This document shows positions 48,499 to 56,294 of a stretch of 64,000 nucleotides of DNA, piece by piece (the first letter of the stretch is position 1; each line of letters opens with the position of its first letter). The stretch spans positions 22,543-86,542 of IMG/VR virus record IMGVR_UViG_3300027743_000001, one strand, 5' to 3'. The position numbers were made by a program, and so were the translations under genes. The stretch is from a virus. A model generated the notes under the pieces. The model had not been told where the DNA came from and made no database searches. It worked only from the letters and a program-made list of their open reading frames with translations.

Positions 48499-51042
48499 TC
48501 AATGTCCCGTGCCCTCCGGCAGGCCATACCGGACCGCGCCGCCGTCTTCTTGGATCTTGACAAGCCACTTCTCCCGCAGCGCATGCAACAGCGCCGGCTC
48601 CACGAACGTCGACCCGTCCCGGCCCAGGCCCTTCTGTAGGTCGCGCCGCGTGCACGGCCCTTTCCGGCCGACCAGAGCCACCAGACGCTGCGCGCAGCTG
48701 GTTACCTTGTTCGGAGCCTGCTTGACCGCCACGTGTGCCGCCACGGCCCTGTCTGCGAACTCCTGTTTCTTCTCGTCAGACTCTTGGATCTTGTACTGAC
48801 TGGCCAGGTGGAGCAGATCGTCGCGATCCTGACACGAGACCGACCACACCAGCTTGGCCAGCTCCCAGTCTTCAGCTCCCACATGCTCCCGGCCGACCGC
48901 GAGCACCATGACCACCGCGATCTTGCAGAGCGTGACCATCTTGTGCGAGTCGAAGTCGGAGACCGAGCCCGAGCCCATGTCAACCGCCCGGCCGCGCTCT
49001 GCCCGCAGCTTCTCCTGCCGCCACTCACGCAGCTCCCGCGTGATCTCCTCCGCGAACGTGACTATCCCCGGACAGTTGGCCGGGCCGCCCTCCAGATCTA
49101 TGAACCCCTCGCCCGGCCAGTTCGGCAGGTCCCCAAGCGCAGGGGCGAACGGGTTGTTGACCCACCCGTACAGGAAGCGCTGAGGCGTACCCAGCCCCAC
49201 CTCAGCCGCTAGATGCCGGGCCACGTGGGGTTGGAGGTAGAGCACCAGGCCGGTATGCAGCATGCCGGCCGGCACCAGCCGCGTTGTGTCCTGACTAGCG
49301 TTGGCCTGACCTATCGTCGACCCCGACCAGGCCGCCCGGAGGTAGGCCATAGTCGTGGACGCTTTGCGCTCTTGTGCCTTGAAGATCGCTTCTGCCTCAT
49401 CTGAGTTGAAAAAGACGTTATAGCGAACCTGCTCACGCACCACCTTCGCCGGAGCCCCCGCGCCGGCCGCGATCTCCCGCTTGCCCATGACTGACTCGGC
49501 CACGCCTTCCCCGGAACCCAGGCCGATGCCGTCGTAGAAAGCGCCCTCCGCACGCAGCCGAGCAGGGGTCTTGATCAACCCACGGGCCACGTTGTAGAGG
49601 ATCGACTTGCCGTCTGCCGAGTCCCCCGCCAGCACCACGAACAGGTTAGGCGTACCAATGCCACCGAACCCCGAGCGGAACTTACGTTCGTGATGGATCA
49701 TGCTGGAGAGCCGAGCCAGCTGGAACAGGAAGGTTGCCTTAGGCCCAGCCATCTCAGCCTCAGCTGCCTGTTTGACCTTGGCCCAGATCTCATGCGAGCG
49801 CCACACCGGCTCCAGTGGATCTTGTGACACCCAGCTAGGCGGAGATTCTCCCGGAGGACCCACGGGAGGACCGGTTGACACGGCCACCTGCTGCCCGGCC
49901 GGCTCCACGACCACGGCCGTGACCACCTGAGCCGCGAGCTTCTTCTGCTCCAGCTGCTCCAGCTTCTCCCGGACCTTGGCCACGGCCGGCACAGCTGGAG
50001 ACAGTTCGTCATCCTCCAGCAGCACATCCTCGCCCAGAGACTCGTACAGCGCCTCCGGCACATCACAAGGATCCGACTCCTCACCGGCCGCCTCCAGTGC
50101 CTCATGCAGCGGCCTCCCGAGAGACCGGCCGAACTCCGCCACGACCCCGCGACTCTCGCCGGCCATGACCAGCTGCCACTCCGCGTACAGCGTCGAGAGC
50201 GCCTCGTGCAGACCGGGATGCCCTTCCTTCCTGAGCCTGCAGAGGTTGAGCTGCGCAGCGATCATGGTGTCGTGCCGCGTGCCGCCGTGTGCGGCGCCGA
50301 GCTTGTCCAGCCACACCCCGAGCGCGGTTGACATGCGATGGCAGGGACCCTCACCGTCCCCGCCACCAGCGAGCCACGCGAGCCCGTCCTCTGCGCCGGC
50401 CCAGTCCTGAGCGTCCGAGGCTGTCTGGCCATGCAGTGCCATGTAAGTCAACAGCTTGACCCGGACGGCCGCCGGCAGCACGGGTATGTCAACCACGCGC
50501 GGGATGCCCACGACCGAGTTGCCCTGCAGCCACTGGTAAGGATTGCCTAACCCCGGGTGAACCGAAGGCCCTACCATCGCGTACCTGTGATGCCGCTGAA
50601 TGACCTCCACGCCCGAGCCAGGCCCGAAGTTGGTAGGCCACCGCGCCGGCTCGGCCAGCCGGTAGAGGTAGATCCCAGAGAGCGAGTCCCACCCACGGGC
50701 GGAAGTCCGGAACGTCTCCGGCAGCCACGCGCCGTCTAACGCTTCCTCTATCGTCTCGGCCCCACGCTTCGCGTCGTAGGCGTCCACGTCTATGCCGATC
50801 ACGTCCGGACCCAGCCGAACGGCCACGTTGTAGGGAGCGCCCCAGTATTCCTCTCGCAGGACCTTGGCCACGTACTTGTCTACGTAGGAGCCATCGTTGC
50901 CGGTCAGATCAGCAGGTACGCCCGTCTTGCCGTCCAGCACAGGGATAGGTGACCACCCGCGCGCAGCATAGGTAAGAGCGACATCAGAGTAAAAACGGGG
51001 TGTTGCGCCTGAGGCGCCACCAGCTACACTACTATCTGTCAC
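48499..51042 (-). CDS. Primase-polymerase with DUF3987/helicase-like C-terminal half
   Basis: 847 residues, GTG start with GGAGC upstream. N-terminal bifunctional primase-polymerase (AEP) domain: YAARGWSPIPVLDGKTG, catalytic VIGIDVDAYD (near 90), SGIYLYR, and HHRYAMVGPSVHP. From about 400 a P-loop ATPase of the DUF3987 type: FVVLAGDSADGKSILYNV (near 465-482) and NVFFNSDEAEAIF (Walker B-like, near 550). C-terminal ~80 residues look like a winged helix. Likely primer synthesis coupled to helicase activity for phage replication, next to the origin candidate. Confidence 0.85.
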   Translation of the reverse strand: MTDSSVAGGASGATPRFYSDVALTYAARGWSPIPVLDGKTGVPADLTGNDGSYVDKYVAKVLREEYWGAPYNVAVRLGPDVIGIDVDAYDAKRGAETIEEALDGAWLPETFRTSARGWDSLSGIYLYRLAEPARWPTNFGPGSGVEVIQRHHRYAMVGPSVHPGLGNPYQWLQGNSVVGIPRVVDIPVLPAAVRVKLLTYMALHGQTASDAQDWAGAEDGLAWLAGGGDGEGPCHRMSTALGVWLDKLGAAHGGTRHDTMIAAQLNLCRLRKEGHPGLHEALSTLYAEWQLVMAGESRGVVAEFGRSLGRPLHEALEAAGEESDPCDVPEALYESLGEDVLLEDDELSPAVPAVAKVREKLEQLEQKKLAAQVVTAVVVEPAGQQVAVSTGPPVGPPGESPPSWVSQDPLEPVWRSHEIWAKVKQAAEAEMAGPKATFLFQLARLSSMIHHERKFRSGFGGIGTPNLFVVLAGDSADGKSILYNVARGLIKTPARLRAEGAFYDGIGLGSGEGVAESVMGKREIAAGAGAPAKVVREQVRYNVFFNSDEAEAIFKAQERKASTTMAYLRAAWSGSTIGQANASQDTTRLVPAGMLHTGLVLYLQPHVARHLAAEVGLGTPQRFLYGWVNNPFAPALGDLPNWPGEGFIDLEGGPANCPGIVTFAEEITRELREWRQEKLRAERGRAVDMGSGSVSDFDSHKMVTLCKIAVVMVLAVGREHVGAEDWELAKLVWSVSCQDRDDLLHLASQYKIQESDEKKQEFADRAVAAHVAVKQAPNKVTSCAQRLVALVGRKGPCTRRDLQKGLGRDGSTFVEPALLHALREKWLVKIQEDGGAVRYGLPEGTGH

Positions 51043-51092
51043 GTCAGCTCCGCATAAGCTGTAGTGGACCAGTCAACCAAGCGACTGATTAC

Positions 51093-51122
51093 CGGCCGGG
51101 CCGCTCCCCCAGAGCGCCCGGC
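51093..51122. other. Hairpin in the 51043-51243 intergenic region
   Basis: GGCCGGGC and GCCCGGCC around a 14-nt loop. The region also carries one TGTCAACCGG (51139) and GATTGACAG (51170) but no clear -10 box. No gene seen apart from the one starting at 51244. Confidence 0.4.
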
Positions 51123-51243
51123 CAAATCATTTGCGAGGTTGTCAACCGGATGTGAGGTTCGCCCCACAGGATTGACAGCCTACTCCCCACCAACACCGCG
51201 CGGAACCCCTAAGGTCCCGACCCGCCGAGCCGATTTGAGGGGC

Positions 51244-51453
51244 ATGAGCACAACACATAACCCCAACGCCAGCAGCATGTTTCAGCAGCTGATCGCCAGC
51301 CGTCCAGTCACCCAGGCCACCAAGCTTGAGCGCCTCCTAGACCTGATCGACACCGCGCACAACCGTTGCCGGAACACAGTGCAGCACCTGCCGCACGAGC
51401 ACTACCGCCTCGACACCACCGGAGTTGAATACCTATACTGTGACGGTCGCTAG
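51244..51453 (+). CDS. Small protein of unknown function
   Basis: 69 residues, GAGGGG upstream of the ATG. Helical (FQQLIASRPVTQATKLERLL) with His/Cys near the end (HLPHEHYRL, YLYCDGR). A strong terminator follows. Isolated rightward gene. Confidence 0.6.
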   Translation: MSTTHNPNASSMFQQLIASRPVTQATKLERLLDLIDTAHNRCRNTVQHLPHEHYRLDTTGVEYLYCDGR

Positions 51454-51492
51454 CCGGTCGCTCCGGAACGATCCGATCACCTGCACCGCGAG

Positions 51493-51524
51493 AGAGGTCC
51501 CCAGCCGAAAGGGTGGGGACCTCT
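51493..51524 (+). terminator. Intrinsic terminator
   Basis: AGAGGTCCCCA and TGGGGACCTCT with a 10-nt loop, then TGCTATG. Ends the 51244 transcript. Confidence 0.7.
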
Positions 51525-51616
51525 TGCTATGCTGGCCAGACGACAGGCCGAGTCGGAAGCACCCCAGCCCGGTTCACGTGCACACGTAGGATCATGGACG
51601 AGCTGGGTTGCCCAGC

Positions 51617-51650
51617 AAAACGGCCGGCCCCGAAAGGGACCGGCCGTTTT
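51617..51650. terminator. Bidirectional intrinsic terminator
   Basis: AAAACGGCCGGCCCC, loop GAAA, GGGACCGGCCGTTTT. It ends the leftward membrane-protein operon; the 90 nt between this and the terminator at 51493 hold no gene that I can support. Confidence 0.8.
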
Positions 51651-51662
51651 CGCTTGTGTCAA

Positions 51663-52004
51663 CTACGGGGCAAGCCGCCGAGCCACATACCCGAGGCCCA
51701 TCATGAGCACCGCGAGGATGAGCAGCAGCGCCGTGTAGAGCGTGCCGACCATCAGCCCCAGGCCCGAGCCGATCTCCTCCAACTCAGAGCTAGGGTTGGA
51801 CATCGCGACGACGTTGATGACGTAGTTCATCAGCGCGTAGACGAACAGCGCCGCGCCGATCCCGACCCCGGCCGAGCCGACCCACTTCCCGACCCGCAGC
51901 CGAGCGGCAGGCGCAGCCGGAGCCAACCGCGCGGGGGACACGTACTGCTCCTGAGCTGCCATCTGTTCCTGACTCATACCCTGACCTACGTAGTTCGGAC
52001 CCAT
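51663..52004 (-). CDS. Membrane protein with two transmembrane helices
   Basis: 113 residues, AAGGAG upstream. Polar N-terminus rich in Gln/Ala, then two helices (AGVGIGAALFVYALMNYVI and LMVGTLYTALLLILAVLMM). Downstream of the 52072 gene in the same operon. Function unknown; size and topology would also suit a holin. Confidence 0.7.
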   Translation of the reverse strand: MGPNYVGQGMSQEQMAAQEQYVSPARLAPAAPAARLRVGKWVGSAGVGIGAALFVYALMNYVINVVAMSNPSSELEEIGSGLGLMVGTLYTALLLILAVLMMGLGYVARRLAP

Positions 52005-52071
52005 GTGATTACTCCTTTAGTGTTCGAGGATAGGCCGGCCGGCCCCAGGCAGGAGCCGGCCGGTACTACTG

Positions 52072-52593
52072 CTAGCGACCCGCGTTCGCCGCGTCGCCGG
52101 AAGCCGTTGCCGCGTCCGAGCCCCAGTTCTTGAGGGTCCCCGTGTGCGACTCGCACAGCCGGACAGTGTCGCCCTTGGACAGGGCAGGGATCAACGGGAA
52201 CACCGAGTCGATGAACTCGCAGCTAGCCTCATTGACCCGGGCAGCCTTGTCGAACCCCGTGCTGGCAGCCGAGAGCGCGTTGCTGGCATCCATCAGATCC
52301 AGCTTGAGCCCGTCAACCGTTGCCGCGTTCGCGGACAGGCGACGCTGCGCGTCGGACAGGTCAGTGCGCGACTTGGCCAGGTCTGCCGTAGCCGTAGTTG
52401 CCTTCTCCTGCGCCGCGTTACCAGCGATGGCCGAACCCATCCAGCCGAAGGAAGACACGGCCAGGCCCACGCCGAGGACCGTGGGAAGGATCCAGCCACG
52501 CTTGCGCGGAGCCGCCGCCGGGGGAGCCCCGTTGATGATGACGGCGGGCTCTGGCGTAGTTGGGTCGAACTCAGTAAGGAAGGGCTGTGTCAC
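52072..52593 (-). CDS. Single-pass membrane protein with periplasmic-type coiled coil
   Basis: 173 residues, GTG start with GGAGCC upstream. Cytoplasmic Pro-rich N-terminus, basic patch (RKRG), membrane helix (ILPTVLGVGLAVSSFGWMGSAIA), then a long coiled coil (TATADLAKSRTDLSDAQRRL). Two Cys in the C-terminal part (ASCEFI and VRLCES) may pair outside the membrane. Driven by a consensus promoter. Function unknown. Confidence 0.7.
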   Translation of the reverse strand: MTQPFLTEFDPTTPEPAVIINGAPPAAAPRKRGWILPTVLGVGLAVSSFGWMGSAIAGNAAQEKATTATADLAKSRTDLSDAQRRLSANAATVDGLKLDLMDASNALSAASTGFDKAARVNEASCEFIDSVFPLIPALSKGDTVRLCESHTGTLKNWGSDAATASGDAANAGR

Positions 52594-52634
52594 GGTGGCT
52601 CCAGTGTTTGACGGGTGACTTGCTTACATGGGCA

Positions 52635-52663
52635 ACTATACACAGCCTCCCAACCACTGTCAA
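52635..52663 (-). promoter_or_regulatory. Consensus leftward promoter
   Basis: Leftward TTGACA (52658-52663), 17-nt spacer, TATAGT (52635-52640). Drives the 52072 and 51663 membrane-protein genes. Confidence 0.85.
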
Positions 52664-52754
52664 CAGATCCCACCAACCAATCTCCCGGTTGTGCCTGTGA
52701 CTGGAGAGCTGTAAGTTGCCTGTGTAAATCCCCCCTACGAGAAGGGCAACACCC

Positions 52755-52916
52755 ATGTCAGGAAACAAAGTGGTTGGCTCCGCTGGAGCTGCCACTGCCA
52801 CACTGCCCATCACCGGCAGTCCCACCATCACGCTGGTCATCGGATCCATCGCGATGCTGGCAACCGGACTGCTCCTGTTCAGGGCTGGCCGAATCCGTAA
52901 GAGCGACATGGCCTAG
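52755..52916 (+). CDS. Minimal LPXTG-type sorting-signal peptide
   Basis: 53 residues, AGAAGGGC upstream. LPITG at residues 17-21, then a hydrophobic helix (TITLVIGSIAMLATGLLLF) and a basic tail (RAGRIRK). This is the layout of a sortase cell-wall sorting signal, but no N-terminal signal peptide or mature domain is present. It may be a sortase decoy, an orphan sorting tag or simply a membrane peptide (inference). Confidence 0.65.
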   Translation: MSGNKVVGSAGAATATLPITGSPTITLVIGSIAMLATGLLLFRAGRIRKSDMA

Positions 52917-52920
52917 TTGG

Positions 52921-52949
52921 TTGACAGGCCCGAGATACCGAGCTAGTCT
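52921..52949 (+). promoter_or_regulatory. Promoter of a candidate small RNA
   Basis: GGTTGACA with TTGACA at 52921-52926, 17-nt spacer, TAGTCT (52944-52949). No credible gene follows before a strong terminator. Confidence 0.75.
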
Positions 52950-52955
52950 GAACGA

Positions 52956-53072
52956 GTCCTTTTCGAGGGGACAACGGTTATAAGAGGGATGGCAGCCCCC
53001 GATCGTGGCGAGAGGTGGCTGCAAGGAGAGGGACGTACCCGCGCGACACGGGGGTACGTCCCTTTCTTATTT
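52956..53072 (+). ncRNA. Candidate phage small RNA of about 115 nt
   Basis: It runs from the expected start 7 nt after the -10 box to an intrinsic terminator (AGGGACGTACCC, 53029-53040, with its complement 53052-53063, then TTCTTATTTCTTG). An internal hairpin GCAGCC/GGCTGC (about 52992-53022) is visible. The only frame with an ATG (52989) reads straight through the terminator stem, so coding is unlikely. Confidence 0.6.
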
Positions 53073-53144
53073 CTTGTTGAGCACGACGTAGGCCCACAGG
53101 GAGCCCACCGCTATGAGTAGCAGTACGCCAGACGTTGCACTCAT
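53067..53144 (-). CDS. 25-residue membrane peptide
   Basis: ATG 53144 with GGGAGGTAAGCG upstream. One helix (GVLLLIAVGSLWAYVVL) and a C-terminal NKK. Its start overlaps the stop of the next peptide upstream (ATGA). Confidence 0.65.
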   Translation of the reverse strand: MSATSGVLLLIAVGSLWAYVVLNKK

Positions 53145-53221
53145 CGCTTACCTCCCGCCGAGCTGAGTACGTACAACCAGAAGGCTATGGCCGCGATTGC
53201 CATCCACTGGAGCAGCTCCAC
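53141..53221 (-). CDS. 26-residue membrane peptide
   Basis: GTG 53221 in a TAGTG overlap with the upstream stop. One helix (LLQWMAIAAIAFWLYVLSS) and GGKR end. Coupling on both sides supports it as a real gene. Confidence 0.6.
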   Translation of the reverse strand: MELLQWMAIAAIAFWLYVLSSAGGKR

Positions 53222-53637
53222 TAGGGAACCCGCTTCAGCGCAGCCGCGAGGTCCACTCGATCATTCCCGCCGGGAGACCGGTGCCACACCTTGCCGCTGT
53301 CAACCGCGATGACAGTGCTAGGCGTAGCCCCCATCACCCCGTGCAGATGCACCTGATCCCCCGGCTTGAGCTGCGCTTCCTCCAGCGACCTGGCACTGAG
53401 GGTGTATGGAGTGTGGTAGTCGGTACCCATCGGGTAGTCGTTGTGTGTCTCCACCACCCAGCAGAAGGTCCCGTGACACGCGACCACCTCCACCTCCACG
53501 CCACGGTGTATGTAGATCTTCCCCGGCTGAGGTCTGTCAACCACGTCTCTACTCCTAAGGATCTCTTCCATCCGGACCACGGCTTCCGTGTAGCTCTCGG
53601 TCAGCTGCTGCACAAACTCGCTAATCACTGCCACCAT
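53221..53637 (-). CDS. Protein with SH3-like repeats, unknown function
   Basis: 138 residues from ATG 53637; an in-frame GTG at 53628 in a GTGA overlap is an alternative. N-terminal helix (FVQQLTESYTEAVVRMEEIL), then beta-rich sequence with PGKIYIHRGVEVEVV and PGDQVHLHGVMG, similar to the PGDxV units of the giant protein. Lies within the membrane-peptide cluster. Confidence 0.65.
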   Translation of the reverse strand: MVAVISEFVQQLTESYTEAVVRMEEILRSRDVVDRPQPGKIYIHRGVEVEVVACHGTFCWVVETHNDYPMGTDYHTPYTLSARSLEEAQLKPGDQVHLHGVMGATPSTVIAVDSGKVWHRSPGGNDRVDLAAALKRVP

Positions 53638-53744
53638 CCCACATCAGGCCAGAGATCCAGCCCGAACGCGCGGCCCAGCATCAGGACCACGACCAGCACG
53701 ATCACGGCAACCAACAGCCCGAGCCCGAACCCTAACCGCCTCAT
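53625..53744 (-). CDS. 39-residue membrane peptide
   Basis: ATG 53744. One long helix (GLGLLVAVIVLVVVLMLG) with basic N-terminus (MRRLG). Overlaps the previous stop (ATGA). Function unknown. Confidence 0.65.
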   Translation of the reverse strand: MRRLGFGLGLLVAVIVLVVVLMLGRAFGLDLWPDVGWWQ

Positions 53745-53851
53745 CTCGTCCACACCCAGACCAGCGCGGCGCCGATCATGCAACCCCAGAGCAGGCATAT
53801 GGCCACGGTCCACCACAGCAACCGCATCAGATCCCGGCCGAAGTTGTCCAC
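53741..53851 (-). CDS. 36-residue membrane peptide
   Basis: GTG 53851 in a TAGTG overlap. Trp-rich helix (LLWWTVAICLLWGCMIGAALVW). Part of a run of tiny overlapping membrane genes. Confidence 0.6.
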   Translation of the reverse strand: MDNFGRDLMRLLWWTVAICLLWGCMIGAALVWVWTR

Positions 53852-53940
53852 TACTTCTTACTCCCCGCCACGAGGATGACCACCCACGCCAGCGCTGCCA
53901 GCATCCCGATCAGGAGAACGTCCTCGCCGCTCAGGTTCAT
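53851..53940 (-). CDS. 29-residue membrane peptide
   Basis: ATG 53940. One helix (VLLIGMLAALAWVVILVAG) and a C-terminal KK, much like the peptide at 53067 (both end with a small residue plus lysines). Confidence 0.6.
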   Translation of the reverse strand: MNLSGEDVLLIGMLAALAWVVILVAGSKK

Positions 53941-54218
53941 TAGAATAGATCCAGTTCAAGAGACGTCAGTTTGTCGGCCGGCACCCACTCGCCGTCCTTC
54001 TTGGCAAAGCAGTCCGGCGCCATCACGCCCACGACCTTAGTCTCCAGAGACATCACCTCATGGATACGTAGGCAGGTTACGTGTGTCGAGTGGTTCAACC
54101 AGACGAAGAACAGCAGGACCAGAGGCCCGATGAACGCGACCCGAACCAGCGTCTTCTTAGCGAACGACCCTGTGTAGTAGCTGTCGGCCCAGTCGCCGAG
54201 GTCCTCGATCAGGTGCAC
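53940..54218 (-). CDS. Single-pass membrane protein
   Basis: 92 residues, GTG start. Membrane helix (VAFIGPLVLLFFVWL) after a polar N-terminus, then an outer domain with two Cys (THVTCLRIHE and APDCFAKK). Function unknown. Confidence 0.65.
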   Translation of the reverse strand: MHLIEDLGDWADSYYTGSFAKKTLVRVAFIGPLVLLFFVWLNHSTHVTCLRIHEVMSLETKVVGVMAPDCFAKKDGEWVPADKLTSLELDLF

Positions 54219-54224
54219 GTGCTC

Positions 54225-54470
54225 TCATCCAGTGATCTTGTAGTTGGTGTGGTCACCCCGTGGTCGCGGCGGAAGCACGCTGCCAAGGAGTAGAGACGCC
54301 ATGACGGACACCCCCACCCACCCGAGCACCCACCAGAGTTTGTGGTCATGCACAGCGAACGCGATAACGAGCGCTCCAGCTATCTGGAGCAGCCACACTG
54401 CCACACGTCCCCGCCAGTTAGCACGCCAGGCTGTGACCACCGCGTCTAGGTACTCCCGGTTATAGTCCAT
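54225..54470 (-). CDS. Small two-helix membrane protein
   Basis: 81 residues. Helices (VAVWLLQIAGALVIAFAV and LWWVLGWVGVSVMASLLLG) joined by HDHK. Polar ends. Function unknown. Confidence 0.65.
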   Translation of the reverse strand: MDYNREYLDAVVTAWRANWRGRVAVWLLQIAGALVIAFAVHDHKLWWVLGWVGVSVMASLLLGSVLPPRPRGDHTNYKITG

Positions 54471-54801
54471 CCCCGGATCTTACGCTCGCCGGAGCCCATT
54501 CCTCCCGCCACCCGAGAGCCCAGCGGTAGCCATAGGCCACCACCCGGAGCGTCTCGCAGGGCCACGTGACCGGGTACGTGTACGGCTCCCCGCTCCCACA
54601 GGCTCCGCAGTAGTGGCCCGCGTCGTAAGTGCCGTTACCGTCGCTGTAGCTGCCCCCCGGCATGTGCAGCTGGAGCAGCTCGTAAGCCATGCGCAGCTGC
54701 GCAGCAGCGCGTAAGTACGTAGGCATGTCGTGTTGGGCAGCCATTGCCTTCTGAGTTTCCTTCTCCAGCACGCCGGCCAGCCACTCGTCGATCCGCCTCA
54801 C
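54460..54801 (-). CDS. DUF6221-like protein
   Basis: 113 residues, GTG start. Pattern WLAGVLEKETQKA at the start, CGACGS in the middle and YPVTWPCETLRVVA...WREEW at the end fit the DUF6221 family of actinobacteria and their phages. CxxC suggests a metal site. Function of the family unknown. Confidence 0.75.
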   Translation of the reverse strand: MRRIDEWLAGVLEKETQKAMAAQHDMPTYLRAAAQLRMAYELLQLHMPGGSYSDGNGTYDAGHYCGACGSGEPYTYPVTWPCETLRVVAYGYRWALGWREEWAPASVRSGDGL

Positions 54802-55388
54802 CGGGGGATCACCCCGTCACACTCGGTTGACAGGACCGCCAGCGTTTCGACCGGCACGGTCAGCCCGTACTTCTGCGCGACCTCCACGAAGCGTTGCGTG
54901 TACGCGCACGTGTCCACGTCTGGCAGCCACTCTTCAGGCCCGCGCCCGTCCTTGACCACCTGGACCCCGGCCTCTACGACCAGGAGGTTGTCAAGATCAT
55001 TGTAGAACGATTGCCGAGCTGAGCGCTCCCACTTCCAAGCGCCATGCTCCCAGGCCCAACGCTCGGAGACCACGTGGTTGACAACCACAGGTATGTCGTG
55101 ACCAGGCTCCAGCAGGATGCCTGTGTATGGCGAGACCAGCCACCCACCGGCCAGCTTGCACCCATCCTGCTTCTCATTGTGAATATCCCTCACGAGCGCG
55201 TCGATCATCTGGTCACAGCCATCGTCGCCATCAGTCTCGGCCCAGTCCCCGAAGGCTCCCTCTTGGTAGGGGGGAGCGGCTGAGATGTCTCGCGACGTGT
55301 TCGACAGGAAGGCCGACCAGATCCCCGCCGTCATCACCATCAACAGGCCCACGACCAACACCGCGCGCCACCACCACTTGCCTGCCAA
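54798..55388 (-). CDS. Membrane-anchored DUF1524/HNH-like nuclease
   Basis: 196 residues from TTG 55388, GGAGGG upstream. Membrane anchor (AVLVVGLLMVMTAGIWSAF), then an outer domain resembling the GmrSD C-terminal/DUF1524 HNH family: IPVVVNHVVSERWAWEHGAW, FYNDLDNLLVVEAGV, then EEWLPDVDTCAY and YGLTV. In secreted actinobacterial members the HNH fold cleaves DNA outside the cell. An outward-facing nuclease could attack competing phage DNA (inference). The NHV step replaces the usual H-V-P, so activity is uncertain. Confidence 0.7.
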   Translation of the reverse strand: MAGKWWWRAVLVVGLLMVMTAGIWSAFLSNTSRDISAAPPYQEGAFGDWAETDGDDGCDQMIDALVRDIHNEKQDGCKLAGGWLVSPYTGILLEPGHDIPVVVNHVVSERWAWEHGAWKWERSARQSFYNDLDNLLVVEAGVQVVKDGRGPEEWLPDVDTCAYTQRFVEVAQKYGLTVPVETLAVLSTECDGVIPR

Positions 55389-55391
55389 CTC

Positions 55392-55532
55392 TCAGCCCTC
55401 CAGAAACTTGATGAACCACCAGTTCCGAGCCATAAACATCATGTCGTGTACGACCAGGAGAATCGCAGCCGCGAACGCAAGCAGGGTGATTGCGAGCATC
55501 GTGAACCGGAGCCACCAAGGCCAGTGCCTCAT
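55392..55532 (-). CDS. 46-residue membrane peptide
   Basis: ATG 55532, overlapping the previous stop (ATGA). One helix (FTMLAITLLAFAAAILLVV) between Trp-rich ends (HWPWWLR and NWWFIKFLEG). Coupled to the nuclease gene, so perhaps its partner. Confidence 0.65.
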   Translation of the reverse strand: MRHWPWWLRFTMLAITLLAFAAAILLVVHDMMFMARNWWFIKFLEG

Positions 55533-55804
55533 GCCGCCGGCTTGCGCTTCCGAAGGCGCAGCTTCCCGTCGTTGTAGCGCGCCCGATACCGCGCCTCCCA
55601 GACGATGTCAACCGCCTCGGCCAGCGTCGGAACCTCGGCCAGCAGGACCGGGCTGTCGACGCCGTACAGATAGGCCCGCCAGCCACCAGTGTCTAGGTTG
55701 ACCAGCGCCGAGCCGATCCCCACGACCTTGCCCGGCGCCTGCGAGACATAGATCGTGTTGTAGTTCTTGGAGACCTGGCACACGAACCGCTGATCTTCAT
55801 TCAC
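55529..55804 (-). CDS. Small basic-tailed protein, unknown
   Basis: 91 residues, GTG overlap. Beta-rich with a helix (TLAEAVDIVWEARYRA) and a very basic C-terminus (GKLRLRKRKPAA). Function unknown. Confidence 0.65.
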   Translation of the reverse strand: MNEDQRFVCQVSKNYNTIYVSQAPGKVVGIGSALVNLDTGGWRAYLYGVDSPVLLAEVPTLAEAVDIVWEARYRARYNDGKLRLRKRKPAA

Positions 55805-56036
55805 CAGCCGGCTCCACGGTCACGCGCCATACCCAGCCGCCGCCCTCGCCGATTTCCTCGCGCCGCTCCACAGTGACCTTCTCGTCCGGACTGTAGGCGT
55901 TGAAGATCCGCCGCATCACCACAGCCTTGTGTGGATCTTCCACGTTGGGAACCGGGACGGTTGTCTGCCGGATGCCGTAGGGAGGTGTGACCCGGATCCG
56001 GTCACCCAGTTGCTGTGTCACCCACACATGGATCAC
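55797..56036 (-). CDS. Small beta-rich protein, unknown
   Basis: 79 residues, GTG start. Beta strands (IRVTPPYGIRQTTVPV and WVWRVTVEPAGE). No family recognised. Confidence 0.65.
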   Translation of the reverse strand: MIHVWVTQQLGDRIRVTPPYGIRQTTVPVPNVEDPHKAVVMRRIFNAYSPDEKVTVERREEIGEGGGWVWRVTVEPAGE

Positions 56037-56038
56037 GG

Positions 56039-56263
56039 CTAGACCTCGCTCTGTTTGTTGATGTGGACCGCGTTAGGTATAGCGCCAGTCTGGCCCAGAG
56101 ACACCAGCCCGACCCCGAAAGCAATCATGTCGAGACGTGACAACAGCGGGCAGGTACTGACAGTGAACGTGCCCACCGCGAACGTGCCACCAGGCGTGTC
56201 AACCACGATCTCATCCACGTACTGGTCATCCTGCTCGATCACGTAGACGTGGTAGAACGTCAT
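56039..56263 (-). CDS. Small protein of unknown function
   Basis: 74 residues from ATG 56263; no good ribosome site, so the start is uncertain. Beta-rich (HVYVIEQDDQYVDEIVV). A longer frame reaches into the zinc gene upstream but is less likely. Confidence 0.55.
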   Translation of the reverse strand: MTFYHVYVIEQDDQYVDEIVVDTPGGTFAVGTFTVSTCPLLSRLDMIAFGVGLVSLGQTGAIPNAVHINKQSEV

Positions 56264-56294
56264 GCCGTACCGCCAGCGGCGCCGCTCCCAGTGA

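Noticed and set aside
52989-53100. Short rightward frame from ATG 52989
   Set aside because: It runs through the terminator stem and T-tract and resembles no protein; the small-RNA reading fits better.
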